Positions 33,963 through 43,510 are shown, numbered from the stretch's first letter. The stretch: 64,000 bases of DNA from Planctomycetota bacterium (GCA_020638655.1 JACKIC010000008.1:297928-361927); one strand, 5' to 3'. Program-made: numbers and translations. The notes: generated from the letters alone by a model not told the origin.

Positions 33963-35416
33963 AGCCGCTGCAGCGCGGCCTCGAAGCGCACCAGCAGCGC
34001 ACGGTGCGCCGGGGCCCGGCGCGGGTCGGGCGTCACGGCCTCGCCGACCTGCACGAACGGCTGGGCCACCGCGTCGCAGGACAGCTCCGGCTCCTGCTGG
34101 CGCCGCACGCTCCACAGCGCCTGCAGCGCCGCGCCGAGCGCGCCGGACTCGGGTTCGATCAGGGGCCGCACGGGCACGCCGAAGCAGTCGGCGAGGATCT
34201 GCTGCCACAGCGTGTTCTTGGCCGCGCCGCCGACGAGGCGCACCTCGCCGGTCTCGATGCCGAGGTCGCGCAGCCGCTGCAGGCCGAGCGCCAGGTTGGC
34301 GGCGACGCCCTCGAGCGCGGCGCGATACAGGTGCCCGGGCCGCAGCAGCCCGGGCCGCATGCCGAGCAGCGTACCGGTGGCTTCGGGCAGGTCGGGCACG
34401 CGCTCGCCGACCAGGAACGGCACCAGCATCAGGCCTTCGCAGCCGATCGCGACCTCGCGCGCCGCGGCGGTCAACGCATCGTGGCCCATGCCGGCAAGCT
34501 GCTCGATCTCGGTCAGCGGGCCGGTGGCGTTCATCACGCACAGCAGGGGCAGCCAACCGCCGTCGCTGCTGCAGAACGGCGCGATCAACCCGGCAGGATC
34601 GACCACCGGCAGGGCGCTGCGCGCGAAGATGGTGCCCGACGTGCCCAGGCTCACCACCACGACACCCGCGGTCGTCGCGCCGCTGCCGATCGCCGACATC
34701 ATGTTGTCGCCGCCGCCGAGCGCCACGGGCACGCCCGCGGGCAGCCCCAGCAACTCGGCGCCGCGCGCCGACAGCGGCCCGAGCAGCTCGCCGGCCCGGC
34801 GCAGCGGCGGCACCATCTGCGCGACGCGCTCGTCGATCGCCGCCATCACCTCGCCGTCGAAGTCGCGGCGCCGCGGATCGAACCAGCCCGTGCCCGAGGC
34901 GTCGCCGCACTCCATCGCCGCGATCCCGGTGAGCACGAAGTTGACGTAGTCGTGCGGCAACAGCACGGTCTGCACGCGGGCCCAGTTCTCGGGCTCCTGG
35001 CGGCGCAGCCACAGCAGCTTGCTGGCGGTGAACCCCGTGGGCACCGGCCGCCCCAGCCGCTGCGCCAGCTCGCGCGCCTGCGCCGCGGTCGCCGTGTCAC
35101 ACCACAGTTTGGCCGGCCGCACGACCTCACCCTGCGCGTCGAGCACGACCGCGCCGTGCTGCTGGCCGCTGACCGCGATGCCTGCGACCTGCCGCGGGTC
35201 GAGCCCGACCAGCACCTCGCGCCCGGTCGCGGCAACGGCGTCGATCCAGGTCGCCGGGTGTTGCTCGAGGTGGCCGGGCGCCAGCCCCTCCAGCAGCCCA
35301 TAGCTGCGGCCGGCGCGCGCGACGATCGCACCGCGCGCCGCGTCGACGACCACCGCCTTGGTGCCCTGCGTGCCGACGTCGAAGCCGAGGAACAGTCCGG
35401 TTGCTGCCTGCGCCAT
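33944..35416 (-). CDS. xylB: Xylulokinase
   Basis: A FGGY-family sugar kinase of 490 residues that phosphorylates D-xylulose to xylulose 5-phosphate. Visible motifs are FLGFDVGTQGTKAVVVD at the N-terminus, AVSGQQHGAVVLD, WCDTATAAQ, VALGGGDNMMSAIGSG, VSLGTSGTIFA and the C-terminal ATP site VRLVGGAAKNTLWQQILAD with PESGALGAALQA. ATG 35416 gives MAQAATGLF; ATG 35422 is two codons upstream. It follows xylA by 66 bases on the same strand, so they form a xylA-xylB operon. Confidence 0.92.
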   Translation of the reverse strand: MAQAATGLFLGFDVGTQGTKAVVVDAARGAIVARAGRSYGLLEGLAPGHLEQHPATWIDAVAATGREVLVGLDPRQVAGIAVSGQQHGAVVLDAQGEVVRPAKLWCDTATAAQARELAQRLGRPVPTGFTASKLLWLRRQEPENWARVQTVLLPHDYVNFVLTGIAAMECGDASGTGWFDPRRRDFDGEVMAAIDERVAQMVPPLRRAGELLGPLSARGAELLGLPAGVPVALGGGDNMMSAIGSGATTAGVVVVSLGTSGTIFARSALPVVDPAGLIAPFCSSDGGWLPLLCVMNATGPLTEIEQLAGMGHDALTAAAREVAIGCEGLMLVPFLVGERVPDLPEATGTLLGMRPGLLRPGHLYRAALEGVAANLALGLQRLRDLGIETGEVRLVGGAAKNTLWQQILADCFGVPVRPLIEPESGALGAALQALWSVRRQQEPELSCDAVAQPFVQVGEAVTPDPRRAPAHRALLVRFEAALQRLYPELA

Positions 35417-35482
35417 GCGCATGGCATAGCCAGCGATGCCGGCGACCGGAAGGTCAATCACACCGCGCCGGCCGGCGCCGAC

Positions 35483-36664
35483 TCACGAACGCACGCCGAG
35501 CAGGTGTTCGACCAGCAGCTGGTCGAGCCGCTCGTAGCCCAGGCCGCGCTTCGCCGCAGCGTCGACGTCGATGCTCGCCGCCTTGAGGGCGTCGGCCTTC
35601 TGCCGCGAGAAGCCGCCCGCGAGCAGCGGGTCCAGCGCCGCGTCCTTCTGCTCGGCGATCAGCTGCCGCACCTCGGCGTCCTGATCGAACGCCTTGGCGC
35701 GCGCGTGCAGGATCTTGTAGGTGCGCATGCAGCCCTTGGCGAACTCCCAGACGCCGGCTTCGTCCTCGCTGCGGTAGGCGTGCGCGTCGAAGTGCCGCGG
35801 CCCCTCGTAGCGCTTGCCGCCGAGCGTGCCCTCGAGCAGGCGCACCAGCAGGAACGCGCCCTTCTGGTCCTCGCTGCCGAACCGCAGGTCCTGGTCGTAC
35901 CGGCCGATCTTCTGGCCGTTGAGGTCGATGTGGAACAGCTTGTCGCACGCCATCGCCTGCGCGACGTTGTGCGCGAACGACAGACCCGCCATCACCTCGT
36001 GCGCGACCTCCGGGTTGACGCCGACCATCTCGTGGTGCTCGAGCGTGCTGATGAAGTGCAGCATGTGACCGGTCGTCGGCAGGTAGAGGTCGCCGCGCGG
36101 CTCGTTGGGCTTCGCCTCGAGCGCGAACCTCATGCCGTAGTCCTGGTCCTTGGCGTAGCCGCACAGGAAGTCCATCGACTCGCGCATGCGCTGCCACGCC
36201 GTGCGCGGGTCGCGGCACGCGTCGGCCTCGCAGCCCTCGCGGCCGCCCCAGAACACGAAGATCTTGGCGCCGAGCTCGGCGCCGAGGTCCATCGCGCGCA
36301 TCGTCTTCTGCAGCGCGAACGCGCGCACCTTGGGGTCGTTGCTCGTGAACGCGCCGTCCTTGAACACGGGATGCGTGAACAGGTTGGTCGTCGCCATCGG
36401 CACCTTCATGCCGGTGTCCGCGAGCGTCTTCTTGAACTCGCCGACGATGCGCGCCTGCTCGCTGGCCGAGGCGCCGAACGGCACCAGGTCGTTGTCGTGC
36501 AGGTTGACGCCGTAGGCGCCGATCTCGGCGAGCTTGCGCACCAGATGGTTCGGGTCCTGCACCGGCCGCACGGCGTCGCCGAACGGGTCGCGCCCGGGGT
36601 TGCCGACGGTCCACAGACCGAACGTGAACAGATCTTCGCGAACAGGATCGAAGGATGCGGCCAT
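35483..36664 (-). CDS. xylA: Xylose isomerase
   Basis: A 393-residue isomerase converting D-xylose to D-xylulose, of the shorter actinobacterial type. Family marks are FGLWTVGNPGRDPFG, YGVNLHDNDLVPFG with catalytic His56, FVFWGGREGCEAD, ALEAKPNEPRGD with the metal-binding Glu/Lys pair, and HIDLNGQKIGRYDQDLRFG with paired metal ligands. Cytoplasmic. It is the first gene of the xyl operon, and no xylose transporter or XylR regulator is seen next to it. Confidence 0.95.
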   Translation of the reverse strand: MAASFDPVREDLFTFGLWTVGNPGRDPFGDAVRPVQDPNHLVRKLAEIGAYGVNLHDNDLVPFGASASEQARIVGEFKKTLADTGMKVPMATTNLFTHPVFKDGAFTSNDPKVRAFALQKTMRAMDLGAELGAKIFVFWGGREGCEADACRDPRTAWQRMRESMDFLCGYAKDQDYGMRFALEAKPNEPRGDLYLPTTGHMLHFISTLEHHEMVGVNPEVAHEVMAGLSFAHNVAQAMACDKLFHIDLNGQKIGRYDQDLRFGSEDQKGAFLLVRLLEGTLGGKRYEGPRHFDAHAYRSEDEAGVWEFAKGCMRTYKILHARAKAFDQDAEVRQLIAEQKDAALDPLLAGGFSRQKADALKAASIDVDAAAKRGLGYERLDQLLVEHLLGVRS

Positions 36665-36692
36665 GGGCCGGGAGCCTAGCGCCTGGCGGTCC

Positions 36693-39218
36693 TCAGCGAA
36701 GCAGTTCCTCGGCGGTCCAGGGTTCGCCTCGCTTGGCGTGGGCCTTGCGCAGAGCCTCCACGTCGCCGGCCGCGACGCCGGCCGCGTCGCGCGCGAAGGC
36801 GGCGCGCACGTAGTCCAGGATGTCGGCGAGGTCGCCGTCGGGCAGGTGGCCCTGCCCAGGCATCTCGCCGTCCCAGGCCTGGCCGTTGGCCTCGATCGGT
36901 CCCTTGACGCCGTGCAGGGCGATGCGGATCAGGCGATCGACCGGTCCGGCCACCCACTCCGAGTCGCGCAGCGGCGGCGCGAGGCCCGCCATGCCGTTGC
37001 CGTCGAGCTGATGACAGGCCGCGCAGGTGGTCGCGAACAGGCGCTCGCCCTTGGCCAGGCGGCGCTGCTCCTCGGGGCTGCGCGCCACGATCTTGGCGGC
37101 GCCGGCGACCGGCACGATCGCGATCGCCGCGAGCACCTCGCCCGCCCTGCTCGCGACGTCCGCGGCCGGGCTCTGCACCAACGACGACAGCGCCGCCGGC
37201 GTCGCCGGCATGGTCAGGCTGCCGCGGCGGGCGGCGCCCTTCGGCAGCCCCTCGAGCAGCCCGCGCAACACCCATCCCGCGCGCTCCGTCGCGGCCCCGC
37301 GGGCGAAGTCGAGCAACGCGCCGACCTCCGCGGCCTGACGGCGGCGGGCCACGACCCGGGCCAGGGCGCGCGCGGCATCCGCGGACAGACGGTCTTCGGC
37401 GCAACGCGCCAGCACCGGCACCGCGTGCGCGCCCGCCGCCGCAGCGGCGAGTTCGAGCGCGGTCTTGTCGGCGTCCGGGTGCGAGAGCAGCGCGGCGAGC
37501 AGGCTCTGGGCACGGGCGTGTTGCCGCGCATCGGCGCGCGCCTGCAGCACTTCCCCGCATGCGATCGCGGCGTGCCAGGCGACCGACGGTGGCCCTTGCG
37601 CAGCGCGGGCCGCGACCAGCGACCACAACACGCCGTCACCGGCCGCGAGCGGCGCGGCGCAGTGCTGCAGCGCGAAGCAGACCACGCCGGGGTCCTCGTC
37701 GCGCAACGCCAGGCGCAGGTCGTCGCGGTCGAGGCGCCCCAGACCGGCCAGCGCCGACAGCATCACGATGCGGATCGCGGCGCGTTCATGCCCACGCAGA
37801 CGCGACCGGATCGCGCCCGACGACGCCTGCGCCCGGCGCTGCACGAGCTCGCGCAGGGCCTGATCGCGCCGCCAGCTCGACGGAGACTCCAGCGCGGCGA
37901 CCAGCTGCTCGGCGGTGGCCACAGCGATCGCCGGCTCGGCGGCGACACCGCCCGCAGCGGCGCCGCTCGGCACGATCCGCCAGATGCGCCCCAAACCCGT
38001 GGGCCGCTCGAGGCCGCGCTTGTGGATCTGGTCACGCAGGTAGGTGGTCACGTAGTTGCGGTGCTGGATCACGCCGCGATACATGTCGATCAGGTAGAGC
38101 GCGCGATCGGGCCCGCCGAACAGGTTCACGGGACGGAAGCGCTCGTCGGTCGAGGCCAGGAACTCCTGCCGCTGCGCCTGGTACGGGTTGGCGCCGCGCA
38201 TCAGCCCGTCCGGTTCCTCGAGCACGATGCGCCGCACGCAGTTGCCCGCCGGCTCGCACACGAACACGTCGCCCTGGCACGGCAACAGGTCGTCGCGATA
38301 CACGTGCGTCGCACACACCGCGGTGTGGATCGCGAGCACGTAGTCGACCAGACGACCGGGTTGATAGCCGCGGTTGACGCCGGGCGTGATGCGGATCGGC
38401 CAGACGGTCCGGTCGGCGACCAGCCGGTGGTTGAGCCCCGGCAGGGCGCCGGCCCCGAGCCGCGCCGCGGCCACACCCGGCACGAGGTCGCAGCGCAGCC
38501 AGTCCTCGTTGTAGTTGAAGTAGAAGCGGCCGCGGTCGTCGTGGCTGATGCCCCACTGGCCGCCGCCGCTGCCGGTCTCGACGGCGAACCCCGTGGGGGT
38601 CCAGCGCAGCACGCGCCGGTCGTCGGCCAGGTGGATGCGGTGGTCGAGTCCCCAGTCCAGGCCGTTGCCGGAATGCTCGGGATTCTCGAGCCCCGCCTCG
38701 AAGCCCCCCATGATCGGCTGCTTGCTGTCGGCCACGCCGTCGCCGTCGGCGTCCGGGCACCACAGCAGCTGCGGCGGCTCGATCACCAGGGCGCCGCCCC
38801 GCAGCGGCAGCACCGCGCGCGGCAGCACCAGTCCGTCGAGGAAGACGCGCGCGCGGTCCATGCGACCGTCGCCGTCGTCGTCGTGCAGCACCGAGATCCG
38901 CCCGATCGGCTCGTGTTCGTCGATGGCGTCGACGTCGCGCATGTAGGCGCGCATCTCGACCACCCACAGGTCGCCCGCGGCGTCGAAGGTCGCGGCCACG
39001 GGATCGCCGAGCAGCGGCTCGCTGGCGACCAGTTGCACCTCGTATCCCGGTTGGATCTTGAAGGTCGCCAACTCCTCCGCGGGGCTGCGCACGGTCGCGG
39101 GCGGCACGACGACATCGGCAGGCAGCAGGGTCTGGGCCTCTCCGGGTCGATCCCCGCGCTGGGCGGCGAGCGGCAGCGCCAGCAGGGCGCAGGCGATCAG
39201 GCAAACGGGGCTCCGCAT
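36693..39218 (-). CDS. PVC-type secreted dehydrogenase with HEAT-like repeats and C-terminal haem c
   Basis: An 841-residue exported protein (signal MRSPVCLIACALLALPLAAQ). Residues 35-410 form a beta-propeller like soluble sugar dehydrogenases (ATFKIQPGYEVQLVASEP, NGLDWGLDHRIHLAD, VNLFGGPDRALYLIDMYRG). A helical repeat region follows at about 430-720. The last 110 residues are a cytochrome c domain with CAACH near residue 735 and a methionine-rich axial region (EMPGQG). This three-part architecture is typical of Planctomycetes and related phyla. The substrate is unknown; sugars are plausible given the neighbours. It lies 28 bases upstream of xylA on the same strand. Confidence 0.85.
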   Translation of the reverse strand: MRSPVCLIACALLALPLAAQRGDRPGEAQTLLPADVVVPPATVRSPAEELATFKIQPGYEVQLVASEPLLGDPVAATFDAAGDLWVVEMRAYMRDVDAIDEHEPIGRISVLHDDDGDGRMDRARVFLDGLVLPRAVLPLRGGALVIEPPQLLWCPDADGDGVADSKQPIMGGFEAGLENPEHSGNGLDWGLDHRIHLADDRRVLRWTPTGFAVETGSGGGQWGISHDDRGRFYFNYNEDWLRCDLVPGVAAARLGAGALPGLNHRLVADRTVWPIRITPGVNRGYQPGRLVDYVLAIHTAVCATHVYRDDLLPCQGDVFVCEPAGNCVRRIVLEEPDGLMRGANPYQAQRQEFLASTDERFRPVNLFGGPDRALYLIDMYRGVIQHRNYVTTYLRDQIHKRGLERPTGLGRIWRIVPSGAAAGGVAAEPAIAVATAEQLVAALESPSSWRRDQALRELVQRRAQASSGAIRSRLRGHERAAIRIVMLSALAGLGRLDRDDLRLALRDEDPGVVCFALQHCAAPLAAGDGVLWSLVAARAAQGPPSVAWHAAIACGEVLQARADARQHARAQSLLAALLSHPDADKTALELAAAAAGAHAVPVLARCAEDRLSADAARALARVVARRRQAAEVGALLDFARGAATERAGWVLRGLLEGLPKGAARRGSLTMPATPAALSSLVQSPAADVASRAGEVLAAIAIVPVAGAAKIVARSPEEQRRLAKGERLFATTCAACHQLDGNGMAGLAPPLRDSEWVAGPVDRLIRIALHGVKGPIEANGQAWDGEMPGQGHLPDGDLADILDYVRAAFARDAAGVAAGDVEALRKAHAKRGEPWTAEELLR

Positions 39219-39283
39219 GGCGAGCAGCCTACCGCGGCGGCTCCTTCATGCGAGCAGGGCATGCGGGTCGGTCTGCCCGCACC

Positions 39284-42031
39284 TCAGTGCAACCGCACGA
39301 AGCCGCTGGCGGGCACCACCACCGAGTAGGCGCTGCTGTCGATCAGGACGCGGTATTCGCCCGGCACCAGACCGCCAACCTCCCACCCGTTGGCCGCGCA
39401 CGCGAAGCGCACCGCGACCGGACTCAGCCCGGGCAGGGTGATGTCCGAGCGCTCGAAGCGCAGCGTCAGCACCTCGACGGGGCTGCCCACCTGCGGGCGC
39501 AGCGCCGGATCGACGAGCACGCGCCCCGGCGACTGCATCGTCACCACCGCGTTCGGCGCCCACTGCCCGGCCGGCAGCCAACCCACCGAGCCGTCCGCGC
39601 CGATCGCCAGCAGGCTCTCGCCGGCGGCGAGGTCGCGGATCGTGGACACGCACGGGTCGCCGTTGGCGTCCGTGCCGGCGAAGCCGGCGAAGCGCGCGCC
39701 GACGGCACCGCCCTGCGCGCCGCCTTGCATCGTGAACACCTCGACGCCCGACACCGGGTGGCCGGTCGCCTGATCGACGAACTGCACCGGCGAGCCGGAG
39801 GGCTGGAACAATCCACCGTCGAAGAACTTGTATCGACTGGCGCTGGCGAGCAGCAGGCTCGTGCCGGGGATCGTGTCCAGCGGCGGGAACGCCGTCTGGA
39901 TGTCCTCGATCGGCCCGAACGGCTGATAGACGCGCACGGTGTTCTGTTGCGAGAAGCGCAGCTCGCGGACCGTGCTCTTGCCGGTCTCCTGCACCCACAG
40001 GACGTCGCCACCCACACACGTGTCCTCGACCCGACCCGACAGGTCGGTGCGGACCGTGCGCTGCCACAGGGCGACGCGGGAAGGCAGGTTGGGCACCTCC
40101 TCGTAGACCGTGTACTCGGTGTCGGGCAGCAGGCCGCGCACGTCGATGGTGCGCAGCGGCGCCATGCGGATCACCGGCAGCACCGACAACGCCGCGACGT
40201 CGCCCCGCACCGGCACCGGCACGACCGTCGTCTGCAGCGTCGGGTCCATGAGCAACAGCACCAGGTGTTGATGCGGCGGCAGATCGTAGGGCAGCTGCGC
40301 GATCTCGAAGCCGCCCTGCAGGTTGCTGGTGACGAGCCCGCCGGGCCAGTTGATCACGCAGCCCAACCACTCATCGACAACGCAGGCCTGGATGCGCACG
40401 TAGGGGCGCCCCATGCCGATGTCGTCGACCAGGGTCCCGGTGAGCCGCACGGACGGCGACAGCACGATGCGGTGCGCCAGCGTGGCGTCGTCGCCGGCCA
40501 TCGTCACCGGCACGGCGCTGGGCGCCTTGATGCAGAGGTCCGGCCGGGAACTCGGCGGCTCCGCATAGACGATCGCGAAGTTGCCGAGGTTGCCGCGGCC
40601 GAGCCCGGCGCTCAGCGAGCCATCGAAGCCCGAGCGCCCGTTGGTCGAGTGCAGCTGTCCGTCGCGCAGGAACCCGAACGCCACGTTCGCGCCGCCGACG
40701 GGCTGCCCCGAACGCTCGAAGACGCCGCCGTGCAGCAGCACCTCGGACTCGGTGAGCGGCGGCGGCGCGCTCTGGCGCGTCGCCTGTTCGCCGACGGCCG
40801 AACTGCCGGTGCCGCGCGAGACGATCGGATCACCGCCCGTGCGGTACGAGCCGATCTCGCCCACCGCGACCAGGGTCTTGCCGCCGCCGGCGGTCAGGAT
40901 CTCGGCGGGTTGGCCACCGAGCACCTCGACCGACACCTTGAGCTCCGCCGGCAGGTCCTGCCAGTTCTCGTCCCAGCCGTGCCGCCGACGCGCGGACTCG
41001 ACCGACAGGCGGTAGTCGCCCGTTCCGAGTCCGATCGCGCCACCGTCGGCGAGCGGCACCTTGATGTGGCGGCGGCTCTCGATGTTGACGTCGCCGCCGA
41101 GCAGCATCGGCACGCCGTCCTTCAACTTCATCCGGGCATCACCTCCGAGCCGCATGCGCGCGGCCGGCTGGTTGCCCGCGGTCGAGTCGTGGAACTCGAG
41201 GTCGGCCGAACCGCGTCGGCCGATGGCCAGCGGCTCCCCTTCGCCCAGCCCCTGGCCGAGCCCCAGCAAGCGACCGCCACCGTCCCGGGCGTTCGAAGCC
41301 GCGGTGACCAGCAGGCGGGCCTGGGACTGCGGCGCAAACACGTCGCCGAAGCGGGTCACGAACGCCAGGATGCCGACCAGCAGCAGCACCGAAGCGCACA
41401 GGCCGAAGAGCAGGCTGCGCACCGGCAGGGCGCGGGAACGTTCGCGCTGCAGCACCACCGAACCCGTCGACGTCACCCGGCGCAGACCGGCGCGGCTGCG
41501 CGGCGACGACGCGGCCTTGCGGAGATCCCCGCCCGGGCCCTGCCCGACCGGACCCGCCGCGTCGACCGCGGGATCGGCGTCGTCACTGCCCTGGCGCAGC
41601 GCCTCGAGCACCTCGCGTGAGAGGATCGACGTCTCGTCGAGCACCAGCCGGTTCAACACCCGGTTGGTGAAGCCAGCGGCCGGCGTGCTGCTGGGACGCG
41701 CCTCGCCCCCAGTACCGGCCAGAGACTTGCCGCCCAGCGACTTGCCCCCCAGAGACTTGCCGCCCAGCGACTTGCGCAGCAACCAGACCTCGTGCTCGGC
41801 CCGCGACAGCGCCACCGCGCAGGAGCGGCAGCCCTGCACGTGCTCCATCACGAGCTCGTGCTCGATGCGCTGCAGATCACCATCGGCCGCGTCCCGCAGC
41901 AGGCCGCGGATCGTCGCGCATCGCGTCGACGCCGGCGGGAACAGCTCGAGGTCGCGCGGGTTCGGCGGCTGGTGCAGGACGCGTTCGAGCGCGCCCCCCT
42001 CACCACCTGGCCATGGACGGTCGGCGCTCAT
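39284..42031 (-). CDS. Membrane anti-sigma factor with large FecR-like and Ig-like periplasmic region
   Basis: A 915-residue protein whose ATG overlaps the sigma gene stop in ATGA. Near residue 65, EHVQGCRSC fits the His-x3-Cys-x2-Cys zinc-binding anti-sigma signature. A KSLGG repeat linker follows at about 86-105, then a single membrane segment near 215-240 (SLLFGLCASVLLLVGILAFV). The periplasmic part starts with a FecR-like region (LGGDARMKLKDGVPMLLGG) and continues with several Ig/carboxypeptidase-regulatory-like domains over 500 residues. Anti-sigma factors hold their sigma at the membrane and release it on a signal. The periplasmic part is far larger than in typical anti-sigma factors and could be the sensor. 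Confidence 0.8.
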   Translation of the reverse strand: MSADRPWPGGEGGALERVLHQPPNPRDLELFPPASTRCATIRGLLRDAADGDLQRIEHELVMEHVQGCRSCAVALSRAEHEVWLLRKSLGGKSLGGKSLGGKSLAGTGGEARPSSTPAAGFTNRVLNRLVLDETSILSREVLEALRQGSDDADPAVDAAGPVGQGPGGDLRKAASSPRSRAGLRRVTSTGSVVLQRERSRALPVRSLLFGLCASVLLLVGILAFVTRFGDVFAPQSQARLLVTAASNARDGGGRLLGLGQGLGEGEPLAIGRRGSADLEFHDSTAGNQPAARMRLGGDARMKLKDGVPMLLGGDVNIESRRHIKVPLADGGAIGLGTGDYRLSVESARRRHGWDENWQDLPAELKVSVEVLGGQPAEILTAGGGKTLVAVGEIGSYRTGGDPIVSRGTGSSAVGEQATRQSAPPPLTESEVLLHGGVFERSGQPVGGANVAFGFLRDGQLHSTNGRSGFDGSLSAGLGRGNLGNFAIVYAEPPSSRPDLCIKAPSAVPVTMAGDDATLAHRIVLSPSVRLTGTLVDDIGMGRPYVRIQACVVDEWLGCVINWPGGLVTSNLQGGFEIAQLPYDLPPHQHLVLLLMDPTLQTTVVPVPVRGDVAALSVLPVIRMAPLRTIDVRGLLPDTEYTVYEEVPNLPSRVALWQRTVRTDLSGRVEDTCVGGDVLWVQETGKSTVRELRFSQQNTVRVYQPFGPIEDIQTAFPPLDTIPGTSLLLASASRYKFFDGGLFQPSGSPVQFVDQATGHPVSGVEVFTMQGGAQGGAVGARFAGFAGTDANGDPCVSTIRDLAAGESLLAIGADGSVGWLPAGQWAPNAVVTMQSPGRVLVDPALRPQVGSPVEVLTLRFERSDITLPGLSPVAVRFACAANGWEVGGLVPGEYRVLIDSSAYSVVVPASGFVRLH
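41719..41778 (-). repeat. 15-bp tandem repeat encoding KSLGG units
   Basis: GACTTGC recurs at 41724, 41739, 41754 and 41769, a period of exactly 15 bases, with alternate copies more alike (a 30-bp higher order). On the coding strand this gives four KSLGG/A units in the cytoplasmic linker of the anti-sigma factor. In-frame length change by slippage would add or remove five residues without breaking the protein. Confidence 0.9.
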
Positions 42032-42588
42032 GCTTCGAGCACCTCCTGCAGGCGGCTGGCCAGCAGGTCCTTGGCCCGCGCCAGCTGCACCTTGACGTTG
42101 CTCAGCGAGATGCCGAGGAAGTCGGCGATCTGCTGGTTGGTGAGGCCCCGCTCGTACTTCAGCTCGATCGGGGTGCGCATCCGGTCGCTGAGCCGCTCGA
42201 GCTCGGAGCGCACCGCCAGGTCGATGGCGGCGGTGCGGCTGCGCTGGGCCAGGCGCGGGTCGGCCACCTCGTTGGCGAGGTCGCGATCCCCCTCCTGCAC
42301 GGTGGGCAACGAGTGGGCGCGGCGGCGCCGCAGCTTGTCGCGGCAGGCGTTGCCGGCGATGCGCAGCAGCCACGGCTCGAGGGCCCGGCTGGAATCGAAG
42401 CTGGCGCGCGCCCGGTACACCTTCAGGAAGGTGTCCTGGGCGGCCTCCTCGGCGTCTTCCGGGCGCCGAAGCATGCTCATCGCCATGCCGTAAACCATGT
42501 TCTGAAAGCGTTCGACCAACTGGGCGAACGCCTCCAGATCACCGGCCTGAACCCGGAGCATCAATTCTTTGTCGGAACAGTCGCTCAA
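42028..42588 (-). CDS. ECF-type RNA polymerase sigma factor
   Basis: An ECF sigma of 177-186 residues. Region 2 is VQAGDLEAFAQLVERFQNMV through EDAEEAAQDTFLKVYRA, with the core-binding segment LEPWLLRIAGNACRDKLRR. Region 4 is LSDRMRTPIELKYERGLTNQ followed by the HTH FLGISLSNVKVQLARAKDLL. TTG 42588 gives the usual LSDCSDKELM N-terminus; ATG 42561 is the alternative. Its stop overlaps the start of the anti-sigma gene, so the pair is co-translated and very probably cognate. Confidence 0.9.
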   Translation of the reverse strand: MSDCSDKELMLRVQAGDLEAFAQLVERFQNMVYGMAMSMLRRPEDAEEAAQDTFLKVYRARASFDSSRALEPWLLRIAGNACRDKLRRRRAHSLPTVQEGDRDLANEVADPRLAQRSRTAAIDLAVRSELERLSDRMRTPIELKYERGLTNQQIADFLGISLSNVKVQLARAKDLLASRLQEVLEA

Positions 42589-42931
42589 CGGGTGGGCAGA
42601 GGAGGGGACGCGGGGAGCGTCGCGCAGTATGCGCCCACTACGCCCCAGCGGGGATCGGTGGCCCGGAAAATGTCGAGGTTTGCGGCAGTCCGCAGCGGCC
42701 GTCGGGGCCTGCCACAGCCCGACCGGTCGCCCGCCTCGCGCACCTGGGCTCGAACCACCTGACGCCCCTGCGCCCGACTCTGCACCAGACTCTCCACAGG
42801 ACCTCCACAGGCTCCCGACCGAGCCCATTTCGGGCGTTTTGCTGCTCAAGGGATGCCCCGGAACTGCCGATCCCATGGCCAGCGCGGAGCCTGCCGCGCC
42901 TCCCACACCTCCCCCAGCCGCCTCCCCCTCC
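42589..42931. other. Intergenic region between divergent sigma and HAD genes
   Basis: These 343 bases carry the upstream regions of two divergent genes. The plus-strand frame of the HAD gene is open through here from 42569, with an alternative ATG at 42875, but the added residues are Pro/Ala/Arg-rich and unlike the family. No ECF-type GGAAC box, strong SD or hairpin was recognised. Confidence 0.5.
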
Positions 42932-43510
42932 ATGGCCAAGATCCCAGACAAGCAGGGCCTGTTCTTCGAACTCGACGGCGTGCTCGTCGAACACGTGCGC
43001 CTCGACGAGAACGGCGAGATCGCCTTCCTGCCGCGCGCCCTCGACGCGCTGCAGCGCATCGACCCGCAGCAATTCCGCCTGTTCGTGGCGACCAGCCGCC
43101 GCGACATCGCCTTCGGCGAGCTCAAGGAGCGCGAGTTCACGCGCTTCTGCGAGGCCTTCCTGGTCTGCATGCGCGACGCGCAGATCCCGATCGCCAAGAT
43201 CTACTCGTGCCCCTACCACCCCAAGGGCAAGGGCCGCTTCAAGAAGGAGAGCGTGTTCCGCAAGCCCGGCCCGGGCATCTTCAAGATGGCGCAGCAGGAG
43301 TTCGACCTGAACCTGCAGCGCTGCTGGATGGTCGGCCACACCACCGCCGACATGCTCGCGGCGCAGCGCGCCGAGATGGGCACGATCATGGTGCGCACCG
43401 GCAAGGCCGGTCAGGACGGCGAGTTCACCGTCGAGCCGCACTTCGTCGAGGACGACTTCCACGACGCGGTCTCGCGCGTCAACCAGTTCGAGCACTCGCT
43501 GCGCGTCTGA
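42932..43510 (+). CDS. HAD-superfamily (GmhB-like) protein with degenerate active site
   Basis: A 192-residue protein laid out like histidinol-phosphate/heptose-bisphosphate phosphatases. The first motif is GLFFELDGVLVEH, so the nucleophilic Asp of DxDG is Glu13 (Asp15 is kept). The lysine segment FRKPGPGIFKMA is normal. The metal motif reads MVGHTTADMLAA, with His136 in place of the first Asp of GDxxxD. The zinc loop keeps C93 and H96 (CPYHP) but loses the later Cys pair. Phosphatase activity of the usual kind is unlikely; it may bind ligand or protein, or use altered chemistry. ATG 42932 is preferred; ATG 42875 is possible. Confidence 0.75.
   Translation: MAKIPDKQGLFFELDGVLVEHVRLDENGEIAFLPRALDALQRIDPQQFRLFVATSRRDIAFGELKEREFTRFCEAFLVCMRDAQIPIAKIYSCPYHPKGKGRFKKESVFRKPGPGIFKMAQQEFDLNLQRCWMVGHTTADMLAAQRAEMGTIMVRTGKAGQDGEFTVEPHFVEDDFHDAVSRVNQFEHSLRV

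Noticed and set aside
41719..41778. Short CRISPR-like repeat array
   Set aside because: The repeats are contiguous, have no spacers and encode a peptide repeat.
42569..42931. N-terminal extension of the HAD protein from 42569
   Set aside because: The added residues are low-complexity and unlike the family; an internal ATG at 42932 fits the domain start.
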